The notes under the pieces were generated by a model that did no database searches, was not told the origin of the DNA, and was given only the letters and a program-made list of their open reading frames with translations. This document shows positions 40,701-49,057 of a stretch of DNA of 64,000 bases, piece by piece (the first letter of the stretch is position 1; the number at the start of each line of letters is the position of its first letter). The position numbers were made by a program, and so were the translations under genes. Source of the DNA: Myxococcales bacterium (GTDB lineage Bacteria; Myxococcota_A; Polyangia; Polyangiales; Polyangiaceae); the NCBI GenBank assembly GCA_025355005.1, contig JANXLV010000276.1:17164-81163 (forward strand). Reading direction: 5' to 3'.

Positions 40701-41893
40701 GCAAGTCGCACCAGAATCCCACGCTGCTGCTCCTTCGCTTTGCCGTCAGCGGCCTGAAGCGTCGCCGCGCGAAGGCGCTCGCCGTCGGTGGCGGGCTCTT
40801 CTTTGCAGTCGCACTGCTCTCCGCGGTTCTCTTTCTCTCCGACGCGCTTCGCGCAGAGTCGCAGCGCGCCGAGGCAGCGTGGCCGCACCTCACCGTCTCG
40901 TCGCTCAAGGGCGGACGGCCCACGGCGACATCCGTGCATGATGCATCCAAGCTCCGCGACATCCTGGCCGTGGGCTCCGTTCGCCCGCGCGTGTGGGGCT
41001 ACGTGTTTCTCCCGGCTCTGCAGGGCAACGTGACTGTGGTGGGCGTCTCCTCGGAGCCCGCGCCGCCGGAGATGGCGCTCCGCGCGTCGCTCGGGAGCGG
41101 TCGTGATCTCGTGCTGGGCGCGCACGAGATGGTGACGGGGAAGGATCTGGCCACGTTCCTCGGCCTGCGCGCCGGCGACGAGCTCGGCCTGCCGTCTGTT
41201 TCGCCGAAGGCAAAGCCGCTGAAGCTCGTGGGCACGTTCGCCTCCAACGTGGACCTCTACACCACGGATGTGGTGCTCATGGACGAGGCGGATGCACGCG
41301 CGGTCCTGGGCTACGCGGACGACGAGGCCACGGACCTCGCGGTGACGCTCACGAACGAAGCGGAGAGCGCGGTGGTGGTGAAGACGGTGACGGAGCGGCT
41401 TCCCGGCGCGCGCGTGATCGAGCGCGGCTCGGCGACGCGTGCGTACGTGCTCGCTTACGGTAGGCGCGCTGGCCTGGTGCTTGCGGCGTGCATCCCGGTG
41501 ATCCTCGCGTTGCTCATGATCGCGTGGGATCGGCTGAGCGGCGCGGGGCCGGAGGAGCGACGCGAGATCGCGGTCCTCAAGGCCGTGGGCTTCTCCACGA
41601 AGGACGTGCTCTGGCTGAAGCTCGCGGAGTCGCTCGCGACGGGCGTGCTCGCCACGGCGCTCGGCATCGTCGTGGGATACGTGTGGGTGTTCGCGCTCGG
41701 TGCGCCGGGGCTGCGCGCCGCGCTCGTGGGTTGGAGCGTGCTCTATCCGGACGCGCCGCTCACGCCCGCAGTGGATGCGGCCGAAGTGCTCGGCCTCTCG
41801 CTCGCGATCCTGGGCCCGTTCGCGCTCCTCAGCATCGTGCCGGCATGGCGCGCCGCCATCGTGGACCCCATGGATGTCCTGCGATCGGGGTGA
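40697..41893 (+). CDS. FtsX/MacB-like ABC permease
   Basis: 398 residues. An N-terminal helix (ALAVGGGLFFAVALLSAVLFL) precedes a ~230-residue extracytoplasmic region and then three C-terminal helices (LVLAACIPVILALLMIAW; GVLATALGIVVGYVWVFAL; ILGPFALLSIVPA), the FtsX/MacB topology. GPEERREIAVLKAVGFSTKDV matches the cytoplasmic coupling segment of FtsX permeases. The cognate ATPase is not encoded nearby. It is coupled by ATGA overlap to the small protein. Confidence 0.8.
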   Translation: MSKSHQNPTLLLLRFAVSGLKRRRAKALAVGGGLFFAVALLSAVLFLSDALRAESQRAEAAWPHLTVSSLKGGRPTATSVHDASKLRDILAVGSVRPRVWGYVFLPALQGNVTVVGVSSEPAPPEMALRASLGSGRDLVLGAHEMVTGKDLATFLGLRAGDELGLPSVSPKAKPLKLVGTFASNVDLYTTDVVLMDEADARAVLGYADDEATDLAVTLTNEAESAVVVKTVTERLPGARVIERGSATRAYVLAYGRRAGLVLAACIPVILALLMIAWDRLSGAGPEERREIAVLKAVGFSTKDVLWLKLAESLATGVLATALGIVVGYVWVFALGAPGLRAALVGWSVLYPDAPLTPAVDAAEVLGLSLAILGPFALLSIVPAWRAAIVDPMDVLRSG

Positions 41894-41933
41894 TCCTGGC
41901 CCCCGCCGAAAGTCTGATATCCTTTCAGTCTGC

Positions 41934-42380
41934 ATGGCAAACCCGGAAGTCTTCTCGCTCGAGGCTGCGAACGCGCTGCTCCCGCGCATCCGTACGATCT
42001 GCGAGCGGCAGTTCGCGCGGCGCCGGGACATCGAGAGCGCGCTTCAGAACCTGGGTGAGAAGACCGGTGAGACGGGGCAGAACGGCGGCACGGTCACCAT
42101 GTCCGCGGACGACAACCCGTCCGTGCGCGAGATGAAGCGCGAGATCGTCACGCTGGTGGAGCGCTATCGCGCGGGCTGGCGCGAGGTCGAGGGCCTTGGC
42201 GTGGTCGTGAAGGATCCGCGGGTGGGCCTGTGCGACTTCCTGGGCGAGCTCGACGGCCGCCCCGTCTACTTCTGCTGGCGATACGGCGAGGATCGCGTGA
42301 GCCATTGGCACGCGCTGCACGAGGGAGCCGCGAGCCGCAGAGCGCTCGAGGAAGAAAAGCGCAAGCGCCTCATCAACTGA
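41934..42380 (+). CDS. DUF2203 family protein
   Basis: 148 residues. The sequence starts with FSLEAANALLPRIRTI and ends with RPVYFCWRYGEDRVSHWHALHEGA, both characteristic of DUF2203 proteins. Helical N-terminus; the C-terminal half has a short beta sheet. Function unknown. It sits ahead of the FolE-like gene with only 9 bp between, so coexpression is likely. Confidence 0.75.
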   Translation: MANPEVFSLEAANALLPRIRTICERQFARRRDIESALQNLGEKTGETGQNGGTVTMSADDNPSVREMKREIVTLVERYRAGWREVEGLGVVVKDPRVGLCDFLGELDGRPVYFCWRYGEDRVSHWHALHEGAASRRALEEEKRKRLIN

Positions 42381-42389
42381 GGATCCAGC

Positions 42390-42953
42390 ATGGACAAACC
42401 TGACCGAGCCGCAGCCGAGCGCGCGATCGATGAGTTCCTGCGGGCGCTCGGGCGTGATCCCGCCGCCGAGCCGGAGCTGCGGCACACCAAGACGCGCGTC
42501 GTGAACGCCTTCGTCGATCAGCTGTGTGTAGGATACACGCAAGATCCGAACGCCGCGCTCGCTGAGCACGCAATCGACGGTGTCCGTGGCGAGGTCATCG
42601 TGCGCGGAATCCCCGTGCTCACGACGTGCCCGCACCACCTGATGCTGGCGACCGGCGAAGCCACAGTGGGCTTTCTGGCGACAGGTCGCGGCGTGGGCCT
42701 GGGAGCCATCGCGGACGTCGTGCGGATCTGTTCGCGAAGGCTCATCTTGCAAGAGGCCATCGGCGACGACGTGTGTCGCGCCATTCACGAGGTGCTGGCG
42801 CCTGCGTGGGTCTTCTGCCGCGTCACGCTCGCGCACGGCTGCATGCGCGTCGCGGATGATTCGCTGTCGCGGACCACCGTGGAGACCCTGGCCATACGGG
42901 GCGACGTGCCCGCGTCGGCGCTCGCCCTGCCGCAGACCGAGGTCCGCGCGTGA
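42390..42953 (+). CDS. GTP cyclohydrolase I (FolE)-like protein with altered active site
   Basis: 187 residues, tunnelling-fold family. Zinc-type residues Cys80 and a His in TTCPHHLML and a second Cys in AHGCMRV are kept. Compared from memory with E. coli FolE, S135, K136, R139 and R185 (contacts to the GTP phosphates) correspond here to G, A, D and A (segments VGLGAIADVV and HGCMRVAD), while Gln151 and His179 are kept. This suggests a different substrate from GTP, or lost activity. The stop overlaps the SDR start (GTGA). Confidence 0.75.
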   Translation: MDKPDRAAAERAIDEFLRALGRDPAAEPELRHTKTRVVNAFVDQLCVGYTQDPNAALAEHAIDGVRGEVIVRGIPVLTTCPHHLMLATGEATVGFLATGRGVGLGAIADVVRICSRRLILQEAIGDDVCRAIHEVLAPAWVFCRVTLAHGCMRVADDSLSRTTVETLAIRGDVPASALALPQTEVRA

Positions 42954-43633
42954 GGACGGCGCTCGTCACCGGAGCAGGGCGCGGGATTGGTCGCGCCGTG
43001 GCCGTGTCACTCGCCAAGCGCGGGTGGCATATCGCGCTCGTGTCTCGCACCGCGAGCGAGCTCATGGAGACACACGCCCTCGTGCTGGACGAGGGACAGC
43101 GCGCGTTCGCCGTCGCATGTGACGTCTCGCGCCCGGAAGAGGTGAAGGCAGCGCGTGATCGCATCGCCAGTGAGCTCGGTGCGCCAGAGGTGGTCGTGTG
43201 CGCCGCGGGCATCGTGCGTCGTGTGCCTGTGCTGGACATGACCGACGACGATTTCGATCAGGTCATCCGCGTGAACCTCCACGGCGTCTTCTACTGCGCG
43301 CGCACCTTCGTCCCCGCCATGCGCGCCGCGCGAACCGGCCGTTTCGTCGTGGTCTCGAGCATCTCGGCCACGCTCGGGTCCGCGAGTCAGAGCGCGTACG
43401 CGGCCTCCAAGTGGGGCGTCGACGGGTTCATGAAGTCGCTCGCGGAGGAGCTGCGCGGCAGCGGCGTGGCCGCGATGAGCGTGCGCCCGGGCGCCGTGAA
43501 CACGCGCATGCTGGAGGGGTCGCCGTATCCGGCGCAGATGCAGGCAGAGGACGTGGCCAACCTGGTTACCTATGCATGCCTCGACGCGCCGCTCTCCATG
43601 AACGCCAGCGCGATCGACATCTTCGGCCCATGA
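42950..43633 (+). CDS. Short-chain dehydrogenase/reductase
   Basis: 227 residues from GTG. Rossmann motif TGAGRGIG, active-site SSISA and YAASKWG (Y-x3-K), and the downstream PGAVNTRM are all present, so it should be an NAD(P)H-dependent oxidoreductase. Its place between a FolE-like and a Rieske protein suggests reduction of a pterin or related product, by analogy with FolM and sepiapterin reductases. Start and stop overlap both neighbours. Confidence 0.85.
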   Translation: MRTALVTGAGRGIGRAVAVSLAKRGWHIALVSRTASELMETHALVLDEGQRAFAVACDVSRPEEVKAARDRIASELGAPEVVVCAAGIVRRVPVLDMTDDDFDQVIRVNLHGVFYCARTFVPAMRAARTGRFVVVSSISATLGSASQSAYAASKWGVDGFMKSLAEELRGSGVAAMSVRPGAVNTRMLEGSPYPAQMQAEDVANLVTYACLDAPLSMNASAIDIFGP

Positions 43634-43968
43634 CGAAGAAGCTGGTTGGCAGAGTTCCGCGCGCGGAGGCGGAGCTGAAGAAGATGCTGCGGATGGACTA
43701 CCCGCCGTTCGACGTGCTGCTGGTCTTCGACGAGGGCCGCTTCTTTGCGATCGAGGACGCGTGCAACCACGCGGGCGCGAGCCTGGAGCCCGGATACGTG
43801 GAGAATGCATGCATCGTGTGCCCGGTGCACGGCTACAAGTTCTCGCTGGAGACCGGTGAGCTGCTCGCGCCGAAGGGCCTCTGCGATTCGCAGCGCACGT
43901 TCACCGTGGAGCTCCTCCCGGATGAGGTCGTGGTCTGGGACACGTTCTCGCTGCTCGTCGTCCGGTGA
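43630..43968 (+). CDS. Rieske-type [2Fe-2S] ferredoxin
   Basis: 112 residues. The cluster motif is Cys45-Asn-His47 and Cys64-Pro-Val-His67 (in DACNHAGAS and VCPVHGYKF), the two-Cys-two-His Rieske layout. The rest is a single small domain with no dioxygenase fusion. It could supply electrons to an oxygenase or reductase. ATG overlaps the SDR stop (ATGA), so FolE-like, SDR and Rieske proteins are translated as a unit. Confidence 0.85.
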   Translation: MTKKLVGRVPRAEAELKKMLRMDYPPFDVLLVFDEGRFFAIEDACNHAGASLEPGYVENACIVCPVHGYKFSLETGELLAPKGLCDSQRTFTVELLPDEVVVWDTFSLLVVR

Positions 43969-44096
43969 TATGTTGCGGCGATGCGTTCCCGGCGACCCCA
44001 CGGAGCTTCATGTTCACGCTGGCGATCCCCCTCGCGGCGCGGCGTGCAGCGCGTTCGGCGGACGAGCTCAGAACGTGTAGCTCACCAGCAGTGAGC

Positions 44097-44834
44097 TCAA
44101 AATGTATAGCGAAGGGACAGCGCGCCGTCCCAGGCGAGGGGGGTGTCGCTTGCGCCGATCGTCTTCTTGAAGCCGGTGAGATCGCGGGCGCCGCCGAGGA
44201 GGCCCAGCGCGAGGTGGCGATCCATCTGGTACCACTCCACGCCCAGGTGTCCGCCGAAGTAGAGATTGAGCGTCTCGGCGTTCTTGTAGCCGATGTTCGC
44301 GAGCGCGCTCTTCGCGATGTCCGCCTTCGCGAAGCCCACGCTGCCCTCGAGGAAGATCGCGACGGGGTCCGTGATGTGGACCGTGCCACGCAGGCCGGCT
44401 CCGAAGCCGAACGCAGCAAACGCGTGCGTCTTGGGCGCGTTTTGCAGGTTGCTGGTGTCCGTGAAGAACAGGTTTCCCTCACCGAACACCATGAGGAACT
44501 TGAGAGGCTCGTACCCGGCCTGGAGCCGCAGCTCTGGTGCAGTCGGCGCGACCTTCCGGAACTGACCGACGAAGCCCAGCGCGCCGAGCGCTGACTGCAG
44601 CACGATGCCGCGCTTGTGCGGCTGCACAGGTGGGGGATCGTCAGGCGAAGGGGCCGGCTTGCTGTTGTCCGTCGTGGGGAGCGTGGTGAGGTTCGACGTG
44701 TCGATCACCGTGTGCTCTTCGGCGTGCGCGACGCTCGCGGACAAGCAGCAAAACGCCAGCGTTACGAGCGCTGCGCGGAGAGATGAGATCCCGAGCTTCG
44801 ACTTCGTCGTGCGGCTCACGTGCCGAGCATACAC
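44097..44834 (-). CDS. Outer-membrane beta-barrel protein
   Basis: 245 residues. A signal peptide ending in SASVAHA is followed by a Pro/Asp-rich linker and alternating amphipathic strands with GVEWYQMDRHLALGLLGG and a final LSLRYTF, the aromatic C-terminus recognised by the BAM complex. About eight strands are expected. Function not determined. Directly after its stop, 44068-44096 carries an out-of-frame remnant encoding LLVSYTF (see findings). Confidence 0.65.
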   Translation of the reverse strand: MYARHVSRTTKSKLGISSLRAALVTLAFCCLSASVAHAEEHTVIDTSNLTTLPTTDNSKPAPSPDDPPPVQPHKRGIVLQSALGALGFVGQFRKVAPTAPELRLQAGYEPLKFLMVFGEGNLFFTDTSNLQNAPKTHAFAAFGFGAGLRGTVHITDPVAIFLEGSVGFAKADIAKSALANIGYKNAETLNLYFGGHLGVEWYQMDRHLALGLLGGARDLTGFKKTIGASDTPLAWDGALSLRYTF

Positions 44835-45350
44835 TCACTTGAAGTTCTGGACAGCCCACACCTTGCCGCCGGAGCTGGTGTAGAAGCCGCACGCCACTTG
44901 CGTGTACTTTGCATTCTTCATGTTCTCGTAGTGGCCGCCGCCGGGCCCCTCCGCCCACATGGCCTTCAAGCAGCTGGTGACCATGGTGGCATCCGCGGGC
45001 CCCGGCCATCCCGGACACTCGTCCTGAGCAAACTCCATGCATTTTCCAAATGCGCCATGAGGGCTGCCACTGGAGTCACTCTTGGCCTGCCCATCCACAC
45101 AGCTCTCTTCATCCATCCATCGCGTGAGAGCAGGCGATCCCACGGTCTTCCGGTACGCATTGATGGAGTCGACACAAGCCTGCTGAGCCGTCCCGTCACC
45201 AGTCCCATCGCCGGTGCCTGACCCAGTACCAGTCCCAGTTCCGGTTCCAGTTCCGGTTCCGGTTCCAGGGCTCGTGCTGTCACTGCTGCAACCAGCGAGA
45301 GCAACCAGCACGACGACCACGACCGCCCCCCCCATCGCGACGTTCCTCAT
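44835..45350 (-). CDS. CAP/SCP-PR1-domain lipoprotein
   Basis: 171 residues. Lipobox ALAGC, then a Gly-Thr repeat linker, then a CAP (cysteine-rich secretory protein/PR-1) domain: GHYENMKNAKYTQVACGFY and VWAVQNF are the CAP signatures. Six cysteines likely form three disulfides. CAP proteins in bacteria are secreted and often unassigned. Its start lies 15 bp upstream of the sdhB 3' end in the same direction, but it is likely a separate unit. Confidence 0.75.
   Translation of the reverse strand: MRNVAMGGAVVVVVLVALAGCSSDSTSPGTGTGTGTGTGTGTGSGTGDGTGDGTAQQACVDSINAYRKTVGSPALTRWMDEESCVDGQAKSDSSGSPHGAFGKCMEFAQDECPGWPGPADATMVTSCLKAMWAEGPGGGHYENMKNAKYTQVACGFYTSSGGKVWAVQNFK
45223..45264 (-). repeat. 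Six-base tandem repeat in the CAP lipoprotein linker
   Basis: Seven 6-bp units of the kind CCAGTT/CCGGTT (plus strand) encode a Gly-Thr run after the lipobox. Copy number is likely variable. Confidence 0.75.
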
Positions 45351-45365
45351 TCCACGAGTGTACCG

Positions 45366-46124
45366 CTATTTGAGCAGCCAGCCGAAGAGCATGTGCTTCG
45401 TGGTCGCGCGCGACACCTGCGCGATGGAGTCAACCAGCGGGATCTCCTTCGGGCACACCTCCACGCAGTTCTGCGCCTTGCCGCAGTCCGCGACGCCGCC
45501 CTCGCCCATGACGGCCTCGAGCCGCTCCGTCGCGTGCATGCTGCCGCTCGGGTGGAGGTTGAAGAGGCGCACCTGGTTGATCGCCGCGGGCCCGATGAAA
45601 TTCGAGTGATCGTTCACCTGCGGGCATGCCTCGAGGCAGCAGCCGCACGTCATGCAGCGCGACAGCGGGTACGCCTCTTCCTGGTTCTCCGGCGCCTGGC
45701 GCGGACCGGGCCCGAGCTCGTGTGAGCCGTCGAGCGTGATCCATGCCTTCACCTTCGTGAGGTCGTGAAACATGCGCGAGCGATCGACGATGAGGTCGCG
45801 CACGAGCGGGAACTTCGTCATCGGCGCGAGGGTGATCGGCTCGCCGTTGGGGCTGATCTGATCGATGAGCGCGGTGCAAGACTGTCGCACGCGCCCGTTC
45901 ACGATCATGGTGCACGCGCCGCACACCTCTTCGAGGCACGACGACTCCCACACCACGGGCGCCACCTTCGTGCCGTCCACCGTCACGGGGTTCCGCTGCA
46001 CTTCCATGAGCGCGCTGATCACGTTCATGCGCGGGTGCCACTCCACGTCGAACTCTTCCCAGCGCTTCTCCTTCGTGGGGCTGTCCTGGCGGAGAATCTT
46101 GAGGCGGATCTTCTTGTCTGACAT
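45366..46124 (-). CDS. sdhB: Succinate dehydrogenase iron-sulfur subunit
   Basis: 252 residues. The [2Fe-2S] cluster Cys residues are in SSCLEEVCGACTMIVNG, and the [4Fe-4S] and [3Fe-4S] ligands in CMTCGCCLEACPQVN and CVEVCPKE. This is the electron relay between the flavin and membrane subunit in the TCA cycle/respiration. The third gene of sdhCAB in transcription order; SdhA ends 36 bp upstream. Confidence 0.95.
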   Translation of the reverse strand: MSDKKIRLKILRQDSPTKEKRWEEFDVEWHPRMNVISALMEVQRNPVTVDGTKVAPVVWESSCLEEVCGACTMIVNGRVRQSCTALIDQISPNGEPITLAPMTKFPLVRDLIVDRSRMFHDLTKVKAWITLDGSHELGPGPRQAPENQEEAYPLSRCMTCGCCLEACPQVNDHSNFIGPAAINQVRLFNLHPSGSMHATERLEAVMGEGGVADCGKAQNCVEVCPKEIPLVDSIAQVSRATTKHMLFGWLLK

Positions 46125-46160
46125 GGGGCGTTCTCTTCCGAAGTTCTTTCGTTCCGCGGA

Positions 46161-48206
46161 TCAGGCGGAGGGCGTGGCGGCGGCGGACTTCTTTGATTCC
46201 TTGCCGTCGAGTGCCCCCGTGGCAGCGGCGCTTGCTGCGCCCGCTTGCTCGTACTTGCGTGCGCGCGGTGTCACCAGGCTGATGTCCACGGAGTCCGTGA
46301 CGTGTACCGAGCGCCCGGCCAGATTGTAGTCCAGCTCGCGCACGTAGGTCACTTCGCTGCGGCCCTTTTCTCCGCCCTTGTAGAGCGCCAACGTGGACCG
46401 CAGAAACTCCTTGTCGTTGCGATCCTTGAACGCGGGCTTGAAGTGCGCGCCGCGTGACTCGTCCCTGTTGCGCGCGCCCTGGGCGATCACGCGCGCGAGG
46501 ACGAGCATGTTGTTCAAGTGGCGCACGAACTGGGCGCCTCGGTTCGCGTGCTCAGACGTGTCGAGCACGTTGACCTTCTTCGCGCGGTCCTCGAGCTCGT
46601 CGATCTTCGCGATGACCTTGTCGAGCTTGTCGTTGTGGCGCTCGATGGTGCAGTCGAGCAGCATGGCGTCGCCGAGCTCCTTGTGGAGACCGTACGGGTT
46701 CTCCTTGCCATCGAGCTTCAGGAGGTCCGTGTATTTTGCACGTTCACGCTTCTCTGCCTTGTCGAACGTGGACTTCGGCGAGTCGTAGCCGGACGTCTTC
46801 ATGTTCTTGCGATACGTCGCCATGGACGGGCCCGTCACCATGCCCGCATAGATGCAGGAGAGGAGGCTGTTCGCGCCGAGCCGATTGGCGCCGTGGTACT
46901 GGTAGTCCACCTCGCCAGCGGCGTAGAGGCCCTCGATGTTCGTGGACTGGTTCCGCGGAGAGCCAGCCACCAGCGAACCGTCGGCGCTGCGCTCGAAGTC
47001 CACCCACAGGCCACCCATGCTGTAGTGCACGGCGGGGAAGACGCGCATCGGGTTCTCGTACGGATCCTCGCCGACGAACTTCTCGTAGATCTCCAGGATG
47101 CCGGCGAGCTTGTGCTTCAGCACGTCCTTCTGGATGTGCGTGAGATCCAGGTAGACCTCGAGCTCGTTCTTGTTCGTCTTGTCGTTGTAGACGCCCTTCT
47201 TCTCGTGGAAGCACTTGAGGAAGAGCTCGCGGCTCGCGATGTCGCGCGGGACCAGGTTGCCGTAGCCGGGGTATTTCGCTTCGAGAAAGTAGTCGCGATC
47301 GCCTTCGGGCACGTCGCGTCCGACGCGGCGCTCCTTCGGATCCTTCGGGACCCACACGCGTCCGCCTTCGCCGCGCGCGCTCTCCGAGATGAGGCGGAGC
47401 TTGTCCGCGCCGGGGATCGCGGTGGGGTGCACCTGGATGAATTCGCCGTTTCCGTAGCACGCGCCCTGCTGGTAGACGGCGCTGGCCGCGGTGCCTGTGT
47501 TGATGACGCTGTTCGTGGAGCGACCGAAGACGATGCCGGGGCCGCCGGTGGCAAGGCACACGGCGTCTGCCGGGAAGCTCGTCACGTCCATGGTCTTCAG
47601 ATCCTGCGCGACGATTCCGACGCAGCGACCGGTGTCGTCCTGGACGATGGAGACGAAGTCCCAGAACTCGAACTTGCGGACCATCTTCTCGCCCTTGACG
47701 ACGATCCCCTTCTCGTCCTCGACGTCGACGGTCTCGAACCGGCGCACCTGCTCATCCAGTGCATAGAGCAGCTGCTGTCCGGTGGTGGCGCCTGCGAACG
47801 CGGTGCGGTGGAAGAGCGTGCCGCCAAAGCGACGGAAATCGAGCAGACCTTCAGCAGTGCGGTTGAACGGCACGCCCATGCGGTCGAGCATGTACACGAT
47901 GCCCGGCGCCGCATCCGCCATGCCCTTCACGGGCGGCTGGTTCGCGAGAAAATCTCCGCCGTAGACCGTCTCTTCGAGGTGTACGCGCGGCGAGTCGCCT
48001 TCGCCCTTGGTGTTCACGCTCGCGTTGATGCCGCCCTGCGCGCACACCGAGTGGCTTCGCTTCACCGGCACGAGCGAGAACAGATCCACGGGGACGCCGG
48101 CCTCGCAGAGCTTGATGACCGTCATGAGCCCAGCAAGGCCTCCGCCGACGACGATGACTCGCCGGACCTTGCCTGACTCGCTACGGATGCCCTTCGCTTG
48201 CGCCAT
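46161..48206 (-). CDS. sdhA: Succinate dehydrogenase flavoprotein subunit
   Basis: 681 residues. FAD-binding VVGGGLAGL at residues 19-27, the covalent-flavin His segment HSVCAQGGINA, substrate-site HPTAIPG and SESARGEGGRVWV, and HYSMGGLWVD are the expected motifs. Total length fits the Bacillus/epsilon-type SdhA/FrdA. AAGGA precedes the ATG. It oxidises succinate to fumarate. It is cytoplasm-facing and anchored through SdhB and SdhC. Confidence 0.95.
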   Translation of the reverse strand: MAQAKGIRSESGKVRRVIVVGGGLAGLMTVIKLCEAGVPVDLFSLVPVKRSHSVCAQGGINASVNTKGEGDSPRVHLEETVYGGDFLANQPPVKGMADAAPGIVYMLDRMGVPFNRTAEGLLDFRRFGGTLFHRTAFAGATTGQQLLYALDEQVRRFETVDVEDEKGIVVKGEKMVRKFEFWDFVSIVQDDTGRCVGIVAQDLKTMDVTSFPADAVCLATGGPGIVFGRSTNSVINTGTAASAVYQQGACYGNGEFIQVHPTAIPGADKLRLISESARGEGGRVWVPKDPKERRVGRDVPEGDRDYFLEAKYPGYGNLVPRDIASRELFLKCFHEKKGVYNDKTNKNELEVYLDLTHIQKDVLKHKLAGILEIYEKFVGEDPYENPMRVFPAVHYSMGGLWVDFERSADGSLVAGSPRNQSTNIEGLYAAGEVDYQYHGANRLGANSLLSCIYAGMVTGPSMATYRKNMKTSGYDSPKSTFDKAEKRERAKYTDLLKLDGKENPYGLHKELGDAMLLDCTIERHNDKLDKVIAKIDELEDRAKKVNVLDTSEHANRGAQFVRHLNNMLVLARVIAQGARNRDESRGAHFKPAFKDRNDKEFLRSTLALYKGGEKGRSEVTYVRELDYNLAGRSVHVTDSVDISLVTPRARKYEQAGAASAAATGALDGKESKKSAAATPSA

Positions 48207-48257
48207 GATTCTTCCTTAGCATTACTGCCGAATGTTGAGCTCGAGGCTGGTATAGAG

Positions 48258-48968
48258 CTACTTGGACTCGGGACAAGGCGGTTCTAGCGCGGACTGTCCG
48301 GTGGGGAGAAGACGGGTTCCCGTCGAAAAGAAGACGATGGTCGAGAAGCCCAGCAAGAAGAGCCCGACAGAGAGAGCCGCGGCGCTCCATGCGACGACCC
48401 GTTGGGCGCGGCGACTGACGACGAGACCCCAGGACAGGCAGAAGCCCACGATGCCGTTGCCGAAGTGGAACACGGCGCTTCCGAGCCCGAGCACGTACGC
48501 GAGCGCATAGAGCTGAAGGCCCCACGTGGTGGCGGCGAGGTGCGCCTGCAACGTGTCGTAGAACGCGCCTGACGTCATCCCGAAGAGCCATTTTTGTACG
48601 CGAAATTCCCACAGATGCGCGCACAGGAAGAGGAGCGTGAGCACGCCGGTCACGCGCTGAAGGACGTAGAGCCAGTTGCGCCCGTGCACGTAGGCGATCG
48701 GGTTCGGGCGCGCTTCGGTGGCCAGCTTGATGCCGTAGATGGCGTGGAAGGCGAGCGGCAAGAAGATGCCAAAGACCTCGATGATCGGAAGCGCGGGTAG
48801 CTTCTGGATCTGGTCCACGGCGTGATCGAACTGCGCGCGCCCGCCGAGCGCGGACGAATTGGTCCAGAGGTGCTCCACGAGAAACACCCCCACGGGGATG
48901 ATCCCGGTGAGGGAGTGGGCCTTGCGCAGCAGGAATGCCCGTCGACTCGTGGCTGCCTTCTGCTCCAT
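48258..48968 (-). CDS. sdhC: Succinate dehydrogenase cytochrome b subunit (di-haem, single membrane anchor)
   Basis: 236 residues with five hydrophobic helices. His residues at conserved places (KAHSLTG, VEHLWTN, FHAIYG, CAHLWEF, FHFGNG) can ligate two b haems as in B. subtilis SdhC and W. succinogenes FrdC. A single anchor subunit and the order sdhC-sdhA-sdhB are both typical of type B enzymes, and the anchor would pass electrons to menaquinone. The start at 48968 (MEQKAATS) is preferred to the frame at 49013. Confidence 0.88.
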   Translation of the reverse strand: MEQKAATSRRAFLLRKAHSLTGIIPVGVFLVEHLWTNSSALGGRAQFDHAVDQIQKLPALPIIEVFGIFLPLAFHAIYGIKLATEARPNPIAYVHGRNWLYVLQRVTGVLTLLFLCAHLWEFRVQKWLFGMTSGAFYDTLQAHLAATTWGLQLYALAYVLGLGSAVFHFGNGIVGFCLSWGLVVSRRAQRVVAWSAAALSVGLFLLGFSTIVFFSTGTRLLPTGQSALEPPCPESK

Positions 48969-49057
48969 GGTGTCCGAACGCGCTGGACGAGTGTCCTTCC
49001 GCGCTCTCTGCACGCTCCTACAGGCATCCTTTATGAGAACGCAGCTGGAGCGTCAAC

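Noticed and set aside
46518..48176. 552-residue plus-strand frame over sdhA
   Set aside because: The opposite strand encodes an intact SdhA with all motifs; the frame is antisense shadow.
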